From Bacteroidales bacterium (GTDB lineage Bacteria; Bacteroidota; Bacteroidia; Bacteroidales; VadinHA17), in assembly GCA_012517605.1 (NCBI GenBank), contig JAAYUS010000018.1, positions 1 to 42,830 on the forward strand: a stretch of 42,830 nt of DNA, read 5' to 3'. Under the pieces are notes generated by a model that did no database searches, was not told the DNA's origin, and saw only the letters and a program-made list of their open reading frames with translations. The translations under genes and the position numbers were made by a program. Numbering within the stretch: position 1 is the stretch's first letter; each line of letters opens with the position of its first letter. Of the stretch, positions 1 through 8,271 are shown in pieces.

Positions 1-1233
1 CTGTCAGTGATTCCGGTTTTCTTTCCGGGATGTGCCAGGGATAATTCACCTGAGACCGGTCAGGAAAGCAAGGTCTTCAATTTTATTGTGACTGAACCAC
101 AAAAACAGCAAATAAACTCAAGCCGGGGACAACAATACGAAATAACCGATCCTCTTCCGCTGCTTGAATATAATGGCAGGGACTACACTATTGACAGGTT
201 TGAGATAAGGGGAGACAACACCCTTAATTTCGAAAGAAAAGGATTCGGGGTCAATATGGGGGATAAAATTCTTCTGTATAATCCTTACAACCAGACGGAA
301 AGGAAATATGAAGAATTCAAGCTCCTTGCAATGGTATATGATTACACATATATCGAGAACAGCATTGCGACCGGATTATTGAGGGATGCCGGTCTATGGC
401 CCGTTTTGAGTTTTTTCACGGAAGTCAGGCTCAACGGCCATACTCAGGGCCTTTACCATTTTATCGAGGATCCTGTCGAATATTTTATTGAAAAGGAAAA
501 CTCTTCCTGTGTTGTCCGCCGCGGATATGACCATGTCATCAAATCGTTCAGCATCAATCCAGTCAAGATACAGAATGCCGGATATTATAAAGAAAGGTTC
601 AGAAGAATTTACAATATCCTTCCTGATTATTCCGGATCTCAGCTGTTCGATACTCTTTCATCATATATTGATCTTGAGCAGTATTTTACGAAACTGAGCG
701 TGGATCTTCTCCTGAAAAACGGTGATTATACCGATGAGATATTCTTTTACACCAGGATGAAGAACGGCAAGGAGATTTTCGGCGTTTTTCCCTGGGACTA
801 TGATGATCTCTTTTCTGATGAGCCCCACGAAATAGGCAACTGGTGGGCAACCGGAACAGTATTCGGGTCGAGGGAATATAACAGTGTGGAAGATGTTGTT
901 GCCGATGTCGGGAACAGGTTGCTTTTTTCAATAGAAGATGACCTCGACTATAAAATAGCGAAGGATGAGTTCCTTTACCAGAAATATCTTCTTACCCTGA
1001 AATCGGTCATGGAAAAAACCGATATCGGTAAGATCGACATGATTTTTGATAAAACACTTGAGGACATTGGCCCGTTTTATGATAATGATTCAATTATAGC
1101 ACAGTCGAAGTATGACGTGCATGAGACCACACAAAGCTTGTTCCTGGCAAATCTGGCTCAGAAAAGGCAGATGCTGAAAGAACGCAGGAACTGGATAACA
1201 GGGGAAATTGAAAAACAGCTAATAAAGCCATGA
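1..1233 (+). CDS. CotH kinase family protein, 5' end outside window
   Basis: CotH-family proteins are atypical protein kinases, best known from Bacillus spore coat protein CotH. The frame is open to the first base. The track starts at a GTG at base 7, but the segment VIPVFFPGC looks like the end of a lipoprotein signal peptide with the acylated Cys, so the true start is probably upstream. Family landmarks are visible in order: an RGDNT..ERKGFGV stretch near residue 68, FTEVRLNGHTQGLYHFIEDP near 138 (the usual LNG..GLY..xE motif), and FGVFPWDYDDLF near 258, matching the PWDxD metal-binding motif. The stop overlaps the start of the beta-helix lipoprotein (ATGA), so the two are probably cotranscribed. 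Kinase activity and targets are not shown; assignment rests on motifs. Confidence 0.8.
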   Translation: MSVIPVFFPGCARDNSPETGQESKVFNFIVTEPQKQQINSSRGQQYEITDPLPLLEYNGRDYTIDRFEIRGDNTLNFERKGFGVNMGDKILLYNPYNQTERKYEEFKLLAMVYDYTYIENSIATGLLRDAGLWPVLSFFTEVRLNGHTQGLYHFIEDPVEYFIEKENSSCVVRRGYDHVIKSFSINPVKIQNAGYYKERFRRIYNILPDYSGSQLFDTLSSYIDLEQYFTKLSVDLLLKNGDYTDEIFFYTRMKNGKEIFGVFPWDYDDLFSDEPHEIGNWWATGTVFGSREYNSVEDVVADVGNRLLFSIEDDLDYKIAKDEFLYQKYLLTLKSVMEKTDIGKIDMIFDKTLEDIGPFYDNDSIIAQSKYDVHETTQSLFLANLAQKRQMLKERRNWITGEIEKQLIKP

Positions 1234-2957
1234 CAATGAAGAAACGGAAACTGTTTTTTTTGCTAATTTTTCTTATTTCAATAACAGGATGCAGCAAAAA
1301 AGAGGAACCGCTTCCGGAACAGCCGCCGGAAGGAAGTATAAACCTTTCCGAACTGACAACAAAAACCGATTATTATCTTCCTTTTGCAATCGTAAATGAT
1401 AAGGATAATATAAGTGCAGCCGTGCTGAACGGAGAGGCGATAGCATTTTCCTCAGGAGATTTCATAAAATTCGAAGAAACCGGATTTTATGAGCTGGTGC
1501 TGAAATATAAGGACCAGGGTAAACCAGATGAAACTATACTGTTCACCACAAAGGTGAAAGAGAGGGAAGCTGCCGAATGGGGAATAAGGGAATGGGTTCC
1601 CGAATCGTTCGAAAGTGTTTTTCCTGCGGGTGCTGAAATTGAAGGGATCTATCCACGGCATTATTCCGATACAACCGATATTCCGTTCATTTTCTATATA
1701 AAAGAATCGGGAATTATTAAACCTGTATATTGCGAAGGAATGAGTCCTTCAACCGGCACAGCTTTCAATATTAAGCAGGGAACAGGGTCGGTAGTTATCA
1801 ATTCCGCTTCAATAACCAGTCAGGCCCGTTTTACTATCGGAAGCAAGCAGTTTATCGCACCCCTGACCAAAATACAGGGAGTGCCCGTTGAACTAAAGGG
1901 CACTATAAACAGCCGTGTTGTGATCCCGGCGAATGCCCTTGTAAGGATAAAAGCCAATCTTGACATTCTGGCATCCGGATCGCTTGTAATAAATGAAGGT
2001 GCATTGATCCTTGTTGACGAAGCTGTCGATATCAATATCAGCGGTCCGGTAACATTTGCTGGCAGTTCCGACAATCCCATACTTGTTACATGCAGCCGTC
2101 GCGGAGGCTACTGGGGCGGATTTATTACCCGCGTTGCTACCGGGACCGTCAAGGCACAACATTCTATTTTCTGCCGCAGCGGTTACCATAATACTTCAGG
2201 TTATTTCTGGGGTCATGCAGGCCGCCAGGCATTGTTCTATACCGAAAACAGCACCCTTGATCTTGACCATTGCTATATCACTGATCATATAGGTCAGATA
2301 TTCTACCCTATTAATTCATCTATTAACCTGACCAATATCCTTGTACAGAGAGCAAAAACAGGAGGACAGGTCAATTATTCGAACCTCATCCTGAGAAATT
2401 CAATTTTCACTGATTTTCCAGACGATACATATGAGTACAAGGATGAAGATAACGACGCACTTTACCTGAGCGCTTCAGATGCTCAGATCGAAAATACAAT
2501 CTTCATGTATGCAAAAGATGACGGCCTCGATTCGGGTAATACCGAAGGAGGCACCATAACACTTTCAAACTGCAGGTTTGAAGCCTGCTTCCATGAAGGT
2601 GCTGCTCTATCGAGCGGTAATAATGCGGTAAAAAAGCACACTTTCACAAACTGTGTATTTACAAATTGCGGTCAGGGTCTTGAACTTGGCTTCAGTTCGC
2701 CGAATCACCTTGTTGTTGCTGAAAACTGCCAGTTTCTTAAAAACGGGGTAGGAATCAGGTATGGTGATAATTATGAATGGGCTGAAGTCGAAGGAAAAAT
2801 GATAATAAGGAATTCCTTCTCACTCAATAACGACAGGGATGTATGGAACATGGTACGGATGACATGGAGCCCTGTACTTGAAAATCTCACATTTGAGAAT
2901 ACTGTGGTTTCGAAACCATGTCCTCAGTATCCCGGACTACCAGTTATGGTTCAGTGA
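1230..2957 (+). CDS. Right-handed beta-helix repeat lipoprotein
   Basis: The N-terminus KKRKLFFLLIFLISITGCSKKE is a clear lipoprotein signal peptide with lipobox ITGC, so the protein is probably anchored in the outer membrane. The ATG at 1230 overlaps the CotH stop; an ATG two codons later (1236) is equally plausible. Residues ~220-550 carry many short beta-strand turns with N and C ladders (for example ENTIFMYAKDDGLDSGN, SNCRFEACFHEGAALSSGNN, TNCVFTNCGQGLELGF), typical of right-handed parallel beta-helices (PbH1/NosD-like). Residues ~40-110 look like a beta-sandwich. Such folds bind or cleave polysaccharides, or act as surface scaffolds. No catalytic motif is obvious. The overlap with the CotH gene suggests a joint cell-surface role. 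Confidence 0.78.
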   Translation: MTMKKRKLFFLLIFLISITGCSKKEEPLPEQPPEGSINLSELTTKTDYYLPFAIVNDKDNISAAVLNGEAIAFSSGDFIKFEETGFYELVLKYKDQGKPDETILFTTKVKEREAAEWGIREWVPESFESVFPAGAEIEGIYPRHYSDTTDIPFIFYIKESGIIKPVYCEGMSPSTGTAFNIKQGTGSVVINSASITSQARFTIGSKQFIAPLTKIQGVPVELKGTINSRVVIPANALVRIKANLDILASGSLVINEGALILVDEAVDINISGPVTFAGSSDNPILVTCSRRGGYWGGFITRVATGTVKAQHSIFCRSGYHNTSGYFWGHAGRQALFYTENSTLDLDHCYITDHIGQIFYPINSSINLTNILVQRAKTGGQVNYSNLILRNSIFTDFPDDTYEYKDEDNDALYLSASDAQIENTIFMYAKDDGLDSGNTEGGTITLSNCRFEACFHEGAALSSGNNAVKKHTFTNCVFTNCGQGLELGFSSPNHLVVAENCQFLKNGVGIRYGDNYEWAEVEGKMIIRNSFSLNNDRDVWNMVRMTWSPVLENLTFENTVVSKPCPQYPGLPVMVQ

Positions 2958-2978
2958 TCTGAGTAAAAAAGCTGCTGC

Positions 2979-4706
2979 TTATTTAACCTGAGCCGGGTGA
3001 CCTGTCATTTCGAGGATTGTTTTTCCGGCACCTGGACAGTCAATCTCATCTATATCAAAGATCACAGCACCGGCAAGGCCCCATTTTTCCTTTACCCTTT
3101 CGAGCAAGGCCCGGCGGGTTGTAAGGATAATATTGCAGGCCGGACCTTTAAGAAGCCTGGTAATGTTCTCCGCCCATCCTTCATCGCGAAGTTCAAGAAA
3201 ACCCACCTCGTCAATTATTGCAATACCGTTTTCAGGCAATTCCAGGTCTGACAATATCCTTCTTCCCTCATCAAGTCCCTTCTGACAGATAGTGAACCTT
3301 CCTACTGTTTCATTTCCGCAGCCTTCATTCTGTCTTAAAAATGGCACCTGTTCATCTGTTAATATATTAACAATATCGTATCCGGTTTTGCCGTCAGCGT
3401 CATTTACCTTCCTTGAAATTATTCCTCCGGCGGTGATACCTTTTTCTCTGAAAAGACCTGCAAGCTTTTCTGCAAAAGTTGTCTTTCCTCCGCCGACAGG
3501 ACCTGTGATGATAAAGATCTTTCTCACTGAAAATGGCATGTTTTTTATTTCTTCCAATCGTTTTTCAGCTTTGGAAATCACCATATGGAAAACAGATACC
3601 GGATTCCTTACAAGGCTTTTCAGATCAGGAATGGATGCAATGAAATCAGGCAGGCTTTCAGCCGACAGTTCAAGCGCCAGAGGAAGATTTTTAAAATATG
3701 TCCCTGAAAAGAAATTCCTTATCGCAGGGTTATAGAGCTCTGTTCCGATTACAGCAAATCCCAGGACAACCACTGCAGCCCTGAAATTCATCTGGATCCC
3801 AGTAATGATCCCCGATTGCAGTGAATGATCCCCGCTTTGCGCCTCTGTAAAAACAAAAGCTGTAACAAGTGTTAACACAATGAAAAATATCCAGAATCCG
3901 GGTTTTGAAAGCCGGCGGAGAGCTCGTTTGTACCTTAAGGACCAAAGAATTATGATCGCTGAAATACAGAAGCTCCAGTAAGGCCAGGCCGTTTTGTTCA
4001 GTATTATGAAGGAAAAAATTATCAGTATAGCATCAGCAGCGAGCCATGCAATTGAATATTTAAATGAGCCTGCTGGTTGATTTTTGTTGCGGGTTGTTGA
4101 GCTCACCGGTTGATTTGAGATCTCCGGTGCCGGTTGATGAATAAGGCGGTTACCTACAATCATGCCGATGACTCCCGATAAAAGTCCGAACAATGCAAAT
4201 AAAACCAGCAGGGCTATTATCGGAAGCCAGACTAATTCCGTCTGAATATTCAGTTGCTTTTGTGCCATCTTCAAAAGGTTCGAATAAACAAGAGCGATGT
4301 CTGATCCGTACATTATCAGATAATTCGCAATTTTCTGGAACAGGTTCCACGACATTGCCAGCATAGAACCTGCAAGATAGCCCGGCAGGCTCCTGCCGAA
4401 GACAAAAACTGAAAGCTCCAGCAGAAGGGATTCTGTGAAAATGGCTATCATCGGACCGAAGATCACAGCGCTGGGCGAAAGCGTTTTCATAAGCGCACAG
4501 ATCAGTCCGGCCCTCCAGAAAAGACCTCTGTCGGTCCAGACGTAGCTTATGGATATCAGGATGATGATTCCAATTGCGGTAAGTATATTGCCACCGAATG
4601 GCACCCTCAGATTATGAAGGAAACTTCCCAGCACGATCTCCGAAGCGGCCCATAAAGTGCCGGCAATGGAGGCCTTTATCCATTTTTCACTGAGCCTGTT
4701 TTCCAT
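2979..4706 (-). CDS. Polytopic membrane protein fused to THEP1-like NTPase
   Basis: I start this at the ATG at 4706 (MENRLSEKW), giving 575 residues. The longer track ORF would run 140 bases into the upstream gene, while this start overlaps it by only 20. Residues ~1-330 hold roughly ten hydrophobic segments in two blocks separated by a polar linker. Residues ~394-575 (about 182 aa, close to a whole THEP1 protein) form a P-loop NTPase: Walker A GPVGGGKTT near 402, then an ISRK segment, Walker B GIAIIDEVGFLEL near 494, and LTTRRALLERV. THEP1 proteins hydrolyse NTPs in vitro; their cellular role is unclear. The fusion to a membrane domain is unusual. The first block has the size and feel of an ECF S-component, but that is inference. 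Cotranscribed with the DUF364 gene. Confidence 0.75.
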   Translation of the reverse strand: MENRLSEKWIKASIAGTLWAASEIVLGSFLHNLRVPFGGNILTAIGIIILISISYVWTDRGLFWRAGLICALMKTLSPSAVIFGPMIAIFTESLLLELSVFVFGRSLPGYLAGSMLAMSWNLFQKIANYLIMYGSDIALVYSNLLKMAQKQLNIQTELVWLPIIALLVLFALFGLLSGVIGMIVGNRLIHQPAPEISNQPVSSTTRNKNQPAGSFKYSIAWLAADAILIIFSFIILNKTAWPYWSFCISAIIILWSLRYKRALRRLSKPGFWIFFIVLTLVTAFVFTEAQSGDHSLQSGIITGIQMNFRAAVVVLGFAVIGTELYNPAIRNFFSGTYFKNLPLALELSAESLPDFIASIPDLKSLVRNPVSVFHMVISKAEKRLEEIKNMPFSVRKIFIITGPVGGGKTTFAEKLAGLFREKGITAGGIISRKVNDADGKTGYDIVNILTDEQVPFLRQNEGCGNETVGRFTICQKGLDEGRRILSDLELPENGIAIIDEVGFLELRDEGWAENITRLLKGPACNIILTTRRALLERVKEKWGLAGAVIFDIDEIDCPGAGKTILEMTGHPAQVK

Positions 4707-5511
4707 TGTCGTTGATGATACAAATTTTCTTCGCTGCAGAATACTCAAAAAGATGGTAACCCGTGCCCCCCTCGCCGGCAAGATCGAAAAGCAGATCAGG
4801 CCTGATAATTTCAACAGCACCAACAAGGCTTACCTTTCTGGCAAACAGGATATCAGGTATTATGCTGCAAGACGGCCCTGTAATTACAACCCGGGCTTCA
4901 GGATCAATTACTGAAAGAAGATCATCAATTGTACTGTTGACGATCGTCTGACCGGTTATTATCACTGTACCTGCCATGGGAAGAACATTTTTATATTCCT
5001 CTGCAGGCTTGTAATAAACCTTCTGATCGGCCGTAAGGCAATTCTCATTTTTTTCCAGGACAGTCAACCGGCAGCCGGTCAGGGATATTTTCCGGATGTA
5101 CGATTGAAATCCCCCGACAACGGCTACGTAATCCCCGGGCTTGAATTCAAGCATCTGAACCGGATCACAATTCCCGGCAACGTTGTAGTTTCCTTTCCTT
5201 ATTATTCCCGAGGAAATGGCACTGAGTACTGCCGTTTTCAGGGAAGATATCAAACCTGATTCTTTTTTGGTCTCAAGAATGGCGCTGACGTTGTGTCCTT
5301 TAATTTTAAGGGGGGTGAAATCGCCAAAGTCTCTCCTGCCCTTTGCACATACCGGTAAATCATCAGACATTGTTGCAGAAGTTCCTAAGGAATTATCTGA
5401 CAATCGGACTACAGTCAGGTAAGTACCGATCCTGACATCCGCTATGCACAGATCACGTATATTTCCGGGATAATCTCTCTTTATAAGCTCATATGTTTCT
5501 TCAAATATCAT
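4687..5511 (-). CDS. DUF4213/DUF364 (putative heavy-metal chelation) protein
   Basis: This 274-residue protein has the two-part architecture of the DUF4213-DUF364 family: an N-terminal enolase-N-like region (IADVRIGTYLTVVRLSD, GTSATMSDD) and a C-terminal Rossmann-like region. The DUF364 part shows VAVVGGFQSYIRKI near 130, TVIITGQTIVNSTIDDLL near 185, and VVITGPSCSIIPDILF near 208. The family is annotated as putative heavy-metal chelating because of structural-genomics work, not established biochemistry. No signal peptide is visible, so it should be cytosolic. Its last 20 bases overlap the start of the membrane-THEP1 gene, strongly implying translational coupling and a shared function, possibly metal or cofactor handling. 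Confidence 0.75.
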   Translation of the reverse strand: MIFEETYELIKRDYPGNIRDLCIADVRIGTYLTVVRLSDNSLGTSATMSDDLPVCAKGRRDFGDFTPLKIKGHNVSAILETKKESGLISSLKTAVLSAISSGIIRKGNYNVAGNCDPVQMLEFKPGDYVAVVGGFQSYIRKISLTGCRLTVLEKNENCLTADQKVYYKPAEEYKNVLPMAGTVIITGQTIVNSTIDDLLSVIDPEARVVITGPSCSIIPDILFARKVSLVGAVEIIRPDLLFDLAGEGGTGYHLFEYSAAKKICIINDNGKQAQ

Positions 5512-6091
5512 CGCAGTTTAAGTTGAGAAATATAAAATCTGTACCCCTCAAAACAGAAGAACCTCTGATCAGTGAATTCACACTGCTGAAATTCTTGTCT
5601 GTCCTGAACTGTTGCTCATATTGATTACGTAAATATATTGGATTTAATGCTACTTCTGACAGCTCATAAACTGTTGATGGAAGATTTTAAAAAGAATCAG
5701 GGGTTCCGCTATCTGCTTGTACCGGGAATATGGGCCAATGCGGGCCACCAGGGATTTCACCACCCAAACCCTTTGATTCTGCTTTAAATCTCCTGATCGG
5801 TTTCGTCTGGTTTATCCCCTGACCTTTGTCGCCTGTTTTACCCCCCAACCCCCCTGAAGGGGGGCTAAACTCTTGTATGATAGTCTCTTGGCCTCCATTT
5901 AGGGGGGGTTGGGGGGTAAACCAAAATAGAGACGGAGCTGGAAATGAAAGCAGAGCCAAAAGGGGAGCAGCCCGAAAAAGATTGCAGACCAGAAACAAGA
6001 TTGTCTGTGGTTATTGACAACCATTTCAATTATTTTCTGAAATTTATGCTTTGTTTCTGATTCAGGATTATTTATAATAAAGTCTTTAGCC
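5512..6091. other. Non-coding spacer between divergent genes, with inverted repeat
   Basis: This 580-base spacer separates the divergently transcribed DUF364 and aldo/keto reductase genes. The small ORFs the track places here (5687-5998 and 5826-6017) are Pro/Gly-rich translations of the C-tract/G-tract repeat, with no homology I recognise. The right part must hold the aldo/keto reductase promoter, but I could not pick a convincing TAnnTTTG box. No RNA gene is recognisable. Confidence 0.6.
5836..5920. repeat. C-tract/G-tract inverted repeat (copy 1 of family)
   Basis: The left arm (about 5836-5869) contains CCCCCCAACCCCCCTGAAGG followed by GGGGCTAAA. The right arm (5898-5920) is TTTAGGGGGGGTTGGGGGGT followed by AAA. 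The arms are imperfect reverse complements, and the left arm contains a smaller palindrome. The same core recurs at 13387-13461, so this is an interspersed palindromic element. I see no encoded protein and no obvious target-site duplication. Confidence 0.75.
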
Positions 6092-7303
6092 ATGAAAAGC
6101 AACAACCGCCGTGAATTTCTTAAAAAAAGCATCATCGGGATCTCGGGCGCTGCCCTAATACCCGGAACTGCAAAAGGTTACAGCATACCATCAGTACCTT
6201 ATCAGCTGCCTGCAGAATTGCCGGTAAGGACACTGGGAAGGACAGGCATTAAAACGCCTCTTTTGAGCTTCGGAACCTCCGGTGCACTCGATACAGGTTT
6301 TATAAGAACAGCCTATGAGTCGGGAATAAAAATGTTCTTTTCGGCGACATATTACGGCGAAGGGAACAACGAAATCATTGTCGGACAGGGGCTTAAAGGA
6401 TTGCCCCGCGATTCATTCATAGTTGGTACAGCCGTCCCGGCTGATGACATTGATGGCAGGACAGGAAAAATCAGGGACACGTTCAACACAGATGCCTATA
6501 TCAGGAAGGCCGAAGGAAGCCTTAAGCGTTTCGGACTCGATTATGTCGATTTTTTCCTGTTTCCGTATGCAGGAAAGCGGGAAACAGTTATGAATGAGAA
6601 TATCCTGAAAGCCCTCGAAGAGCTTAAAAAACAGGGAAAGACCCGTTTTCTTGGTATCGCCTCGCACGGAGATACAGAAGAGGCTCTGCAAGCTGCTGTT
6701 GATGCCCGGATATATGATGTTGCAATGATTTCGTACAATTACAAGATCAAAAGCATTGATTCGCTTAATTCTGCGGTTGCCAATGCAGTTAAGGCAGGGA
6801 TGGGCATAGTTGCAATGAAATCGACAGGCGGAGCTTACCGGGAAAAGGGAGGCAGCCAGCCCGATTCAAACGCCATCCTGAAATGGGTACTTCAGAATGA
6901 GAATATCGCATCGATAGTTTCCGGAATGACATCCCTGGAACAGCTTCAGAAGAACATTGCGATGCTGAAAAATATAAAACTCTCGGAACAGGAACTTAAA
7001 GAAATCGCCCTGGCTTCAGCCGATTCGGAGACCGGCCTTTACTGCCAGCAATGCGGAAACTGCCTGCCACAATGTCCATATAATCTTGATATTCCGGCAA
7101 TTATGCGAAGCTACATGTACGCCTATGGTTATAAAAACACCAGGCAGGCTTTCCATACCCTTGAGGATACCGGAATTTCTGAAAACCCATGTCAGAATTG
7201 CAATACATGCAAAGTGAATTGCATTTCACACTTTGATGTAAAACAAAAAATAACGGATATTGCAAGGCTGCGTGAAGTTCCAGTGGAGTTTCTTAAAGCC
7301 TGA
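6092..7303 (+). CDS. Tat-exported aldo/keto reductase with 2x[4Fe-4S] tail
   Basis: The N-terminus KSNNRREFLKKSIIGISGAA is a twin-arginine signal (NRREFLK), implying export folded with its cofactor. Residues ~45-310 match aldo/keto reductases: VRTLGRTGIKTPLLSFG at the start, the catalytic-Tyr region SATYYGEG, GLDYVDFFLF, and the late WVLQNENIASIVSGMTS segment. Residues ~318-390 add a ferredoxin-like tail with two CxxCxxCxxxC motifs, CQQCGNCLPQC and CQNCNTCKVNC, enough for two [4Fe-4S] clusters. This fused class is common in Bacteroidota, often near sugar-metabolism genes. Substrate is unknown. The clusters suggest electron transfer rather than simple NADPH chemistry. Confidence 0.88.
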   Translation: MKSNNRREFLKKSIIGISGAALIPGTAKGYSIPSVPYQLPAELPVRTLGRTGIKTPLLSFGTSGALDTGFIRTAYESGIKMFFSATYYGEGNNEIIVGQGLKGLPRDSFIVGTAVPADDIDGRTGKIRDTFNTDAYIRKAEGSLKRFGLDYVDFFLFPYAGKRETVMNENILKALEELKKQGKTRFLGIASHGDTEEALQAAVDARIYDVAMISYNYKIKSIDSLNSAVANAVKAGMGIVAMKSTGGAYREKGGSQPDSNAILKWVLQNENIASIVSGMTSLEQLQKNIAMLKNIKLSEQELKEIALASADSETGLYCQQCGNCLPQCPYNLDIPAIMRSYMYAYGYKNTRQAFHTLEDTGISENPCQNCNTCKVNCISHFDVKQKITDIARLREVPVEFLKA

Positions 7304-7309
7304 AAATCA

Positions 7310-8236
7310 TTAAATTATACCTATCTGTTTCAGCCATTTGAGGCAAAGTCCGGGCCATGATGATTCGGTTCCGCCATTGGGGGCCAGGCCGTAGCCATGA
7401 CCGCCTTTCTGGAAAATATGCATTTCGGCCGGTATCTTGTTATTCACCAGTGCTTTGTAATAGCTGATACTGTTCATGACCGGTACCGCATTGTCGTCGC
7501 CGGAATGGACAAGGAAAGCAGGAGGCGTTTCAGCATTCACCTGTTTTTCGTTGGAAAAACGAAAGACATTTTTCTCTGTCGGATCAGGTCCGATCAGGTT
7601 ATTTCTCGTTCCCCTGTGAGTAAAGGTGCTATCCATTGTTATAACAGGATAGATGAGCAATGAGAAATCGGGTCTGGCGCTCACGTTGTCCTTCACTGTG
7701 TATACCTTGTCGTTATAGTGTGTTGAGATCGTTGAAGCAAGGTGTCCGCCGGCGGAGAAACCGATAACTCCAACCTTTTCAGGATCTATCTTCCATCTGG
7801 CAGCATTTCTGCGAATGACTCTCATGGCTTCCTGGGCATCCTGGAGCGGACCAATTGTTTTGTCAACCATTATCCTTTCGGAGGGAAGCCTGTATTTCAG
7901 GATTATCCCGGCTATTCCGTTTTGGTTCAGCCATCCTGCAATGGCATTACCCTCGTGGTCGAATGCCAGGGTTCCATATCCGCCTCCGGGGCATATCAAA
8001 ACTGCAGCCCCGTTTGCCAAGGCAGGATCGGGAAGAAATACTGTAAGATCTGGTGTTACAACGTTGTTGGCACGTGTCACTCTGCCTTCAGTTGTTATTA
8101 TGTTTTCGACGTAGGCCGGGTCGTTTTTAGATCCCGGAATTCCATCCGGCCATAACTTTATTACCTGAGGCTGGGCAAATGAATCGATTGCCATCAAACA
8201 TGTAATCAAAATTGTAACAAATGATACTTTTTTCAT
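7310..8236 (-). CDS. Exported alpha/beta hydrolase (acetyl-esterase/xylan-esterase-like)
   Basis: I start at the ATG at 8236 (MKKVSFVTILITCLMAIDSFA, a signal peptide ending before QPQ). The track's longer start would overlap the GH20 gene. The mature protein shows the hydrolase-fold landmarks in order: oxyanion-hole region ICPGGGYGTLAFDHEG, nucleophile elbow GVIGFSAGGHLAS (GxSxG), acid-residue region HSGDDNAVP, and catalytic His in GGHGYG. This set matches the BD-FAE/acetyl-xylan-esterase-like esterases that deacylate glycans. It is the last gene of the minus-strand cluster YciI-creatininase-GH20-hydrolase, 35 bases after GH20. Likely periplasmic. Substrate is inferred from context only. Confidence 0.85.
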   Translation of the reverse strand: MKKVSFVTILITCLMAIDSFAQPQVIKLWPDGIPGSKNDPAYVENIITTEGRVTRANNVVTPDLTVFLPDPALANGAAVLICPGGGYGTLAFDHEGNAIAGWLNQNGIAGIILKYRLPSERIMVDKTIGPLQDAQEAMRVIRRNAARWKIDPEKVGVIGFSAGGHLASTISTHYNDKVYTVKDNVSARPDFSLLIYPVITMDSTFTHRGTRNNLIGPDPTEKNVFRFSNEKQVNAETPPAFLVHSGDDNAVPVMNSISYYKALVNNKIPAEMHIFQKGGHGYGLAPNGGTESSWPGLCLKWLKQIGII

Positions 8237-8271
8237 AATGGGCTGTATTAATTTCGGATTTCGGAATCTCC

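Noticed and set aside
3292-3735. 147-aa plus-strand ORF opposite the THEP1 fusion gene
   Set aside because: Lies wholly antisense to a domain with intact Walker motifs.
4657-5422. Several plus-strand ORFs in the DUF364 region
   Set aside because: Shadows of the DUF364 gene; no start context or domain.
5687-6017. Small ORFs over the 5.8 kb repeat (103 aa minus, 63 aa plus)
   Set aside because: They translate the C/G palindrome into Pro/Gly-rich sequence and match no family I recognise.
8068-8080. CACGTG-containing site near 8.07 kb, considered as parS
   Set aside because: The flanks (GGCACGTGTC) do not match TGTTnCACGTGnAACA.
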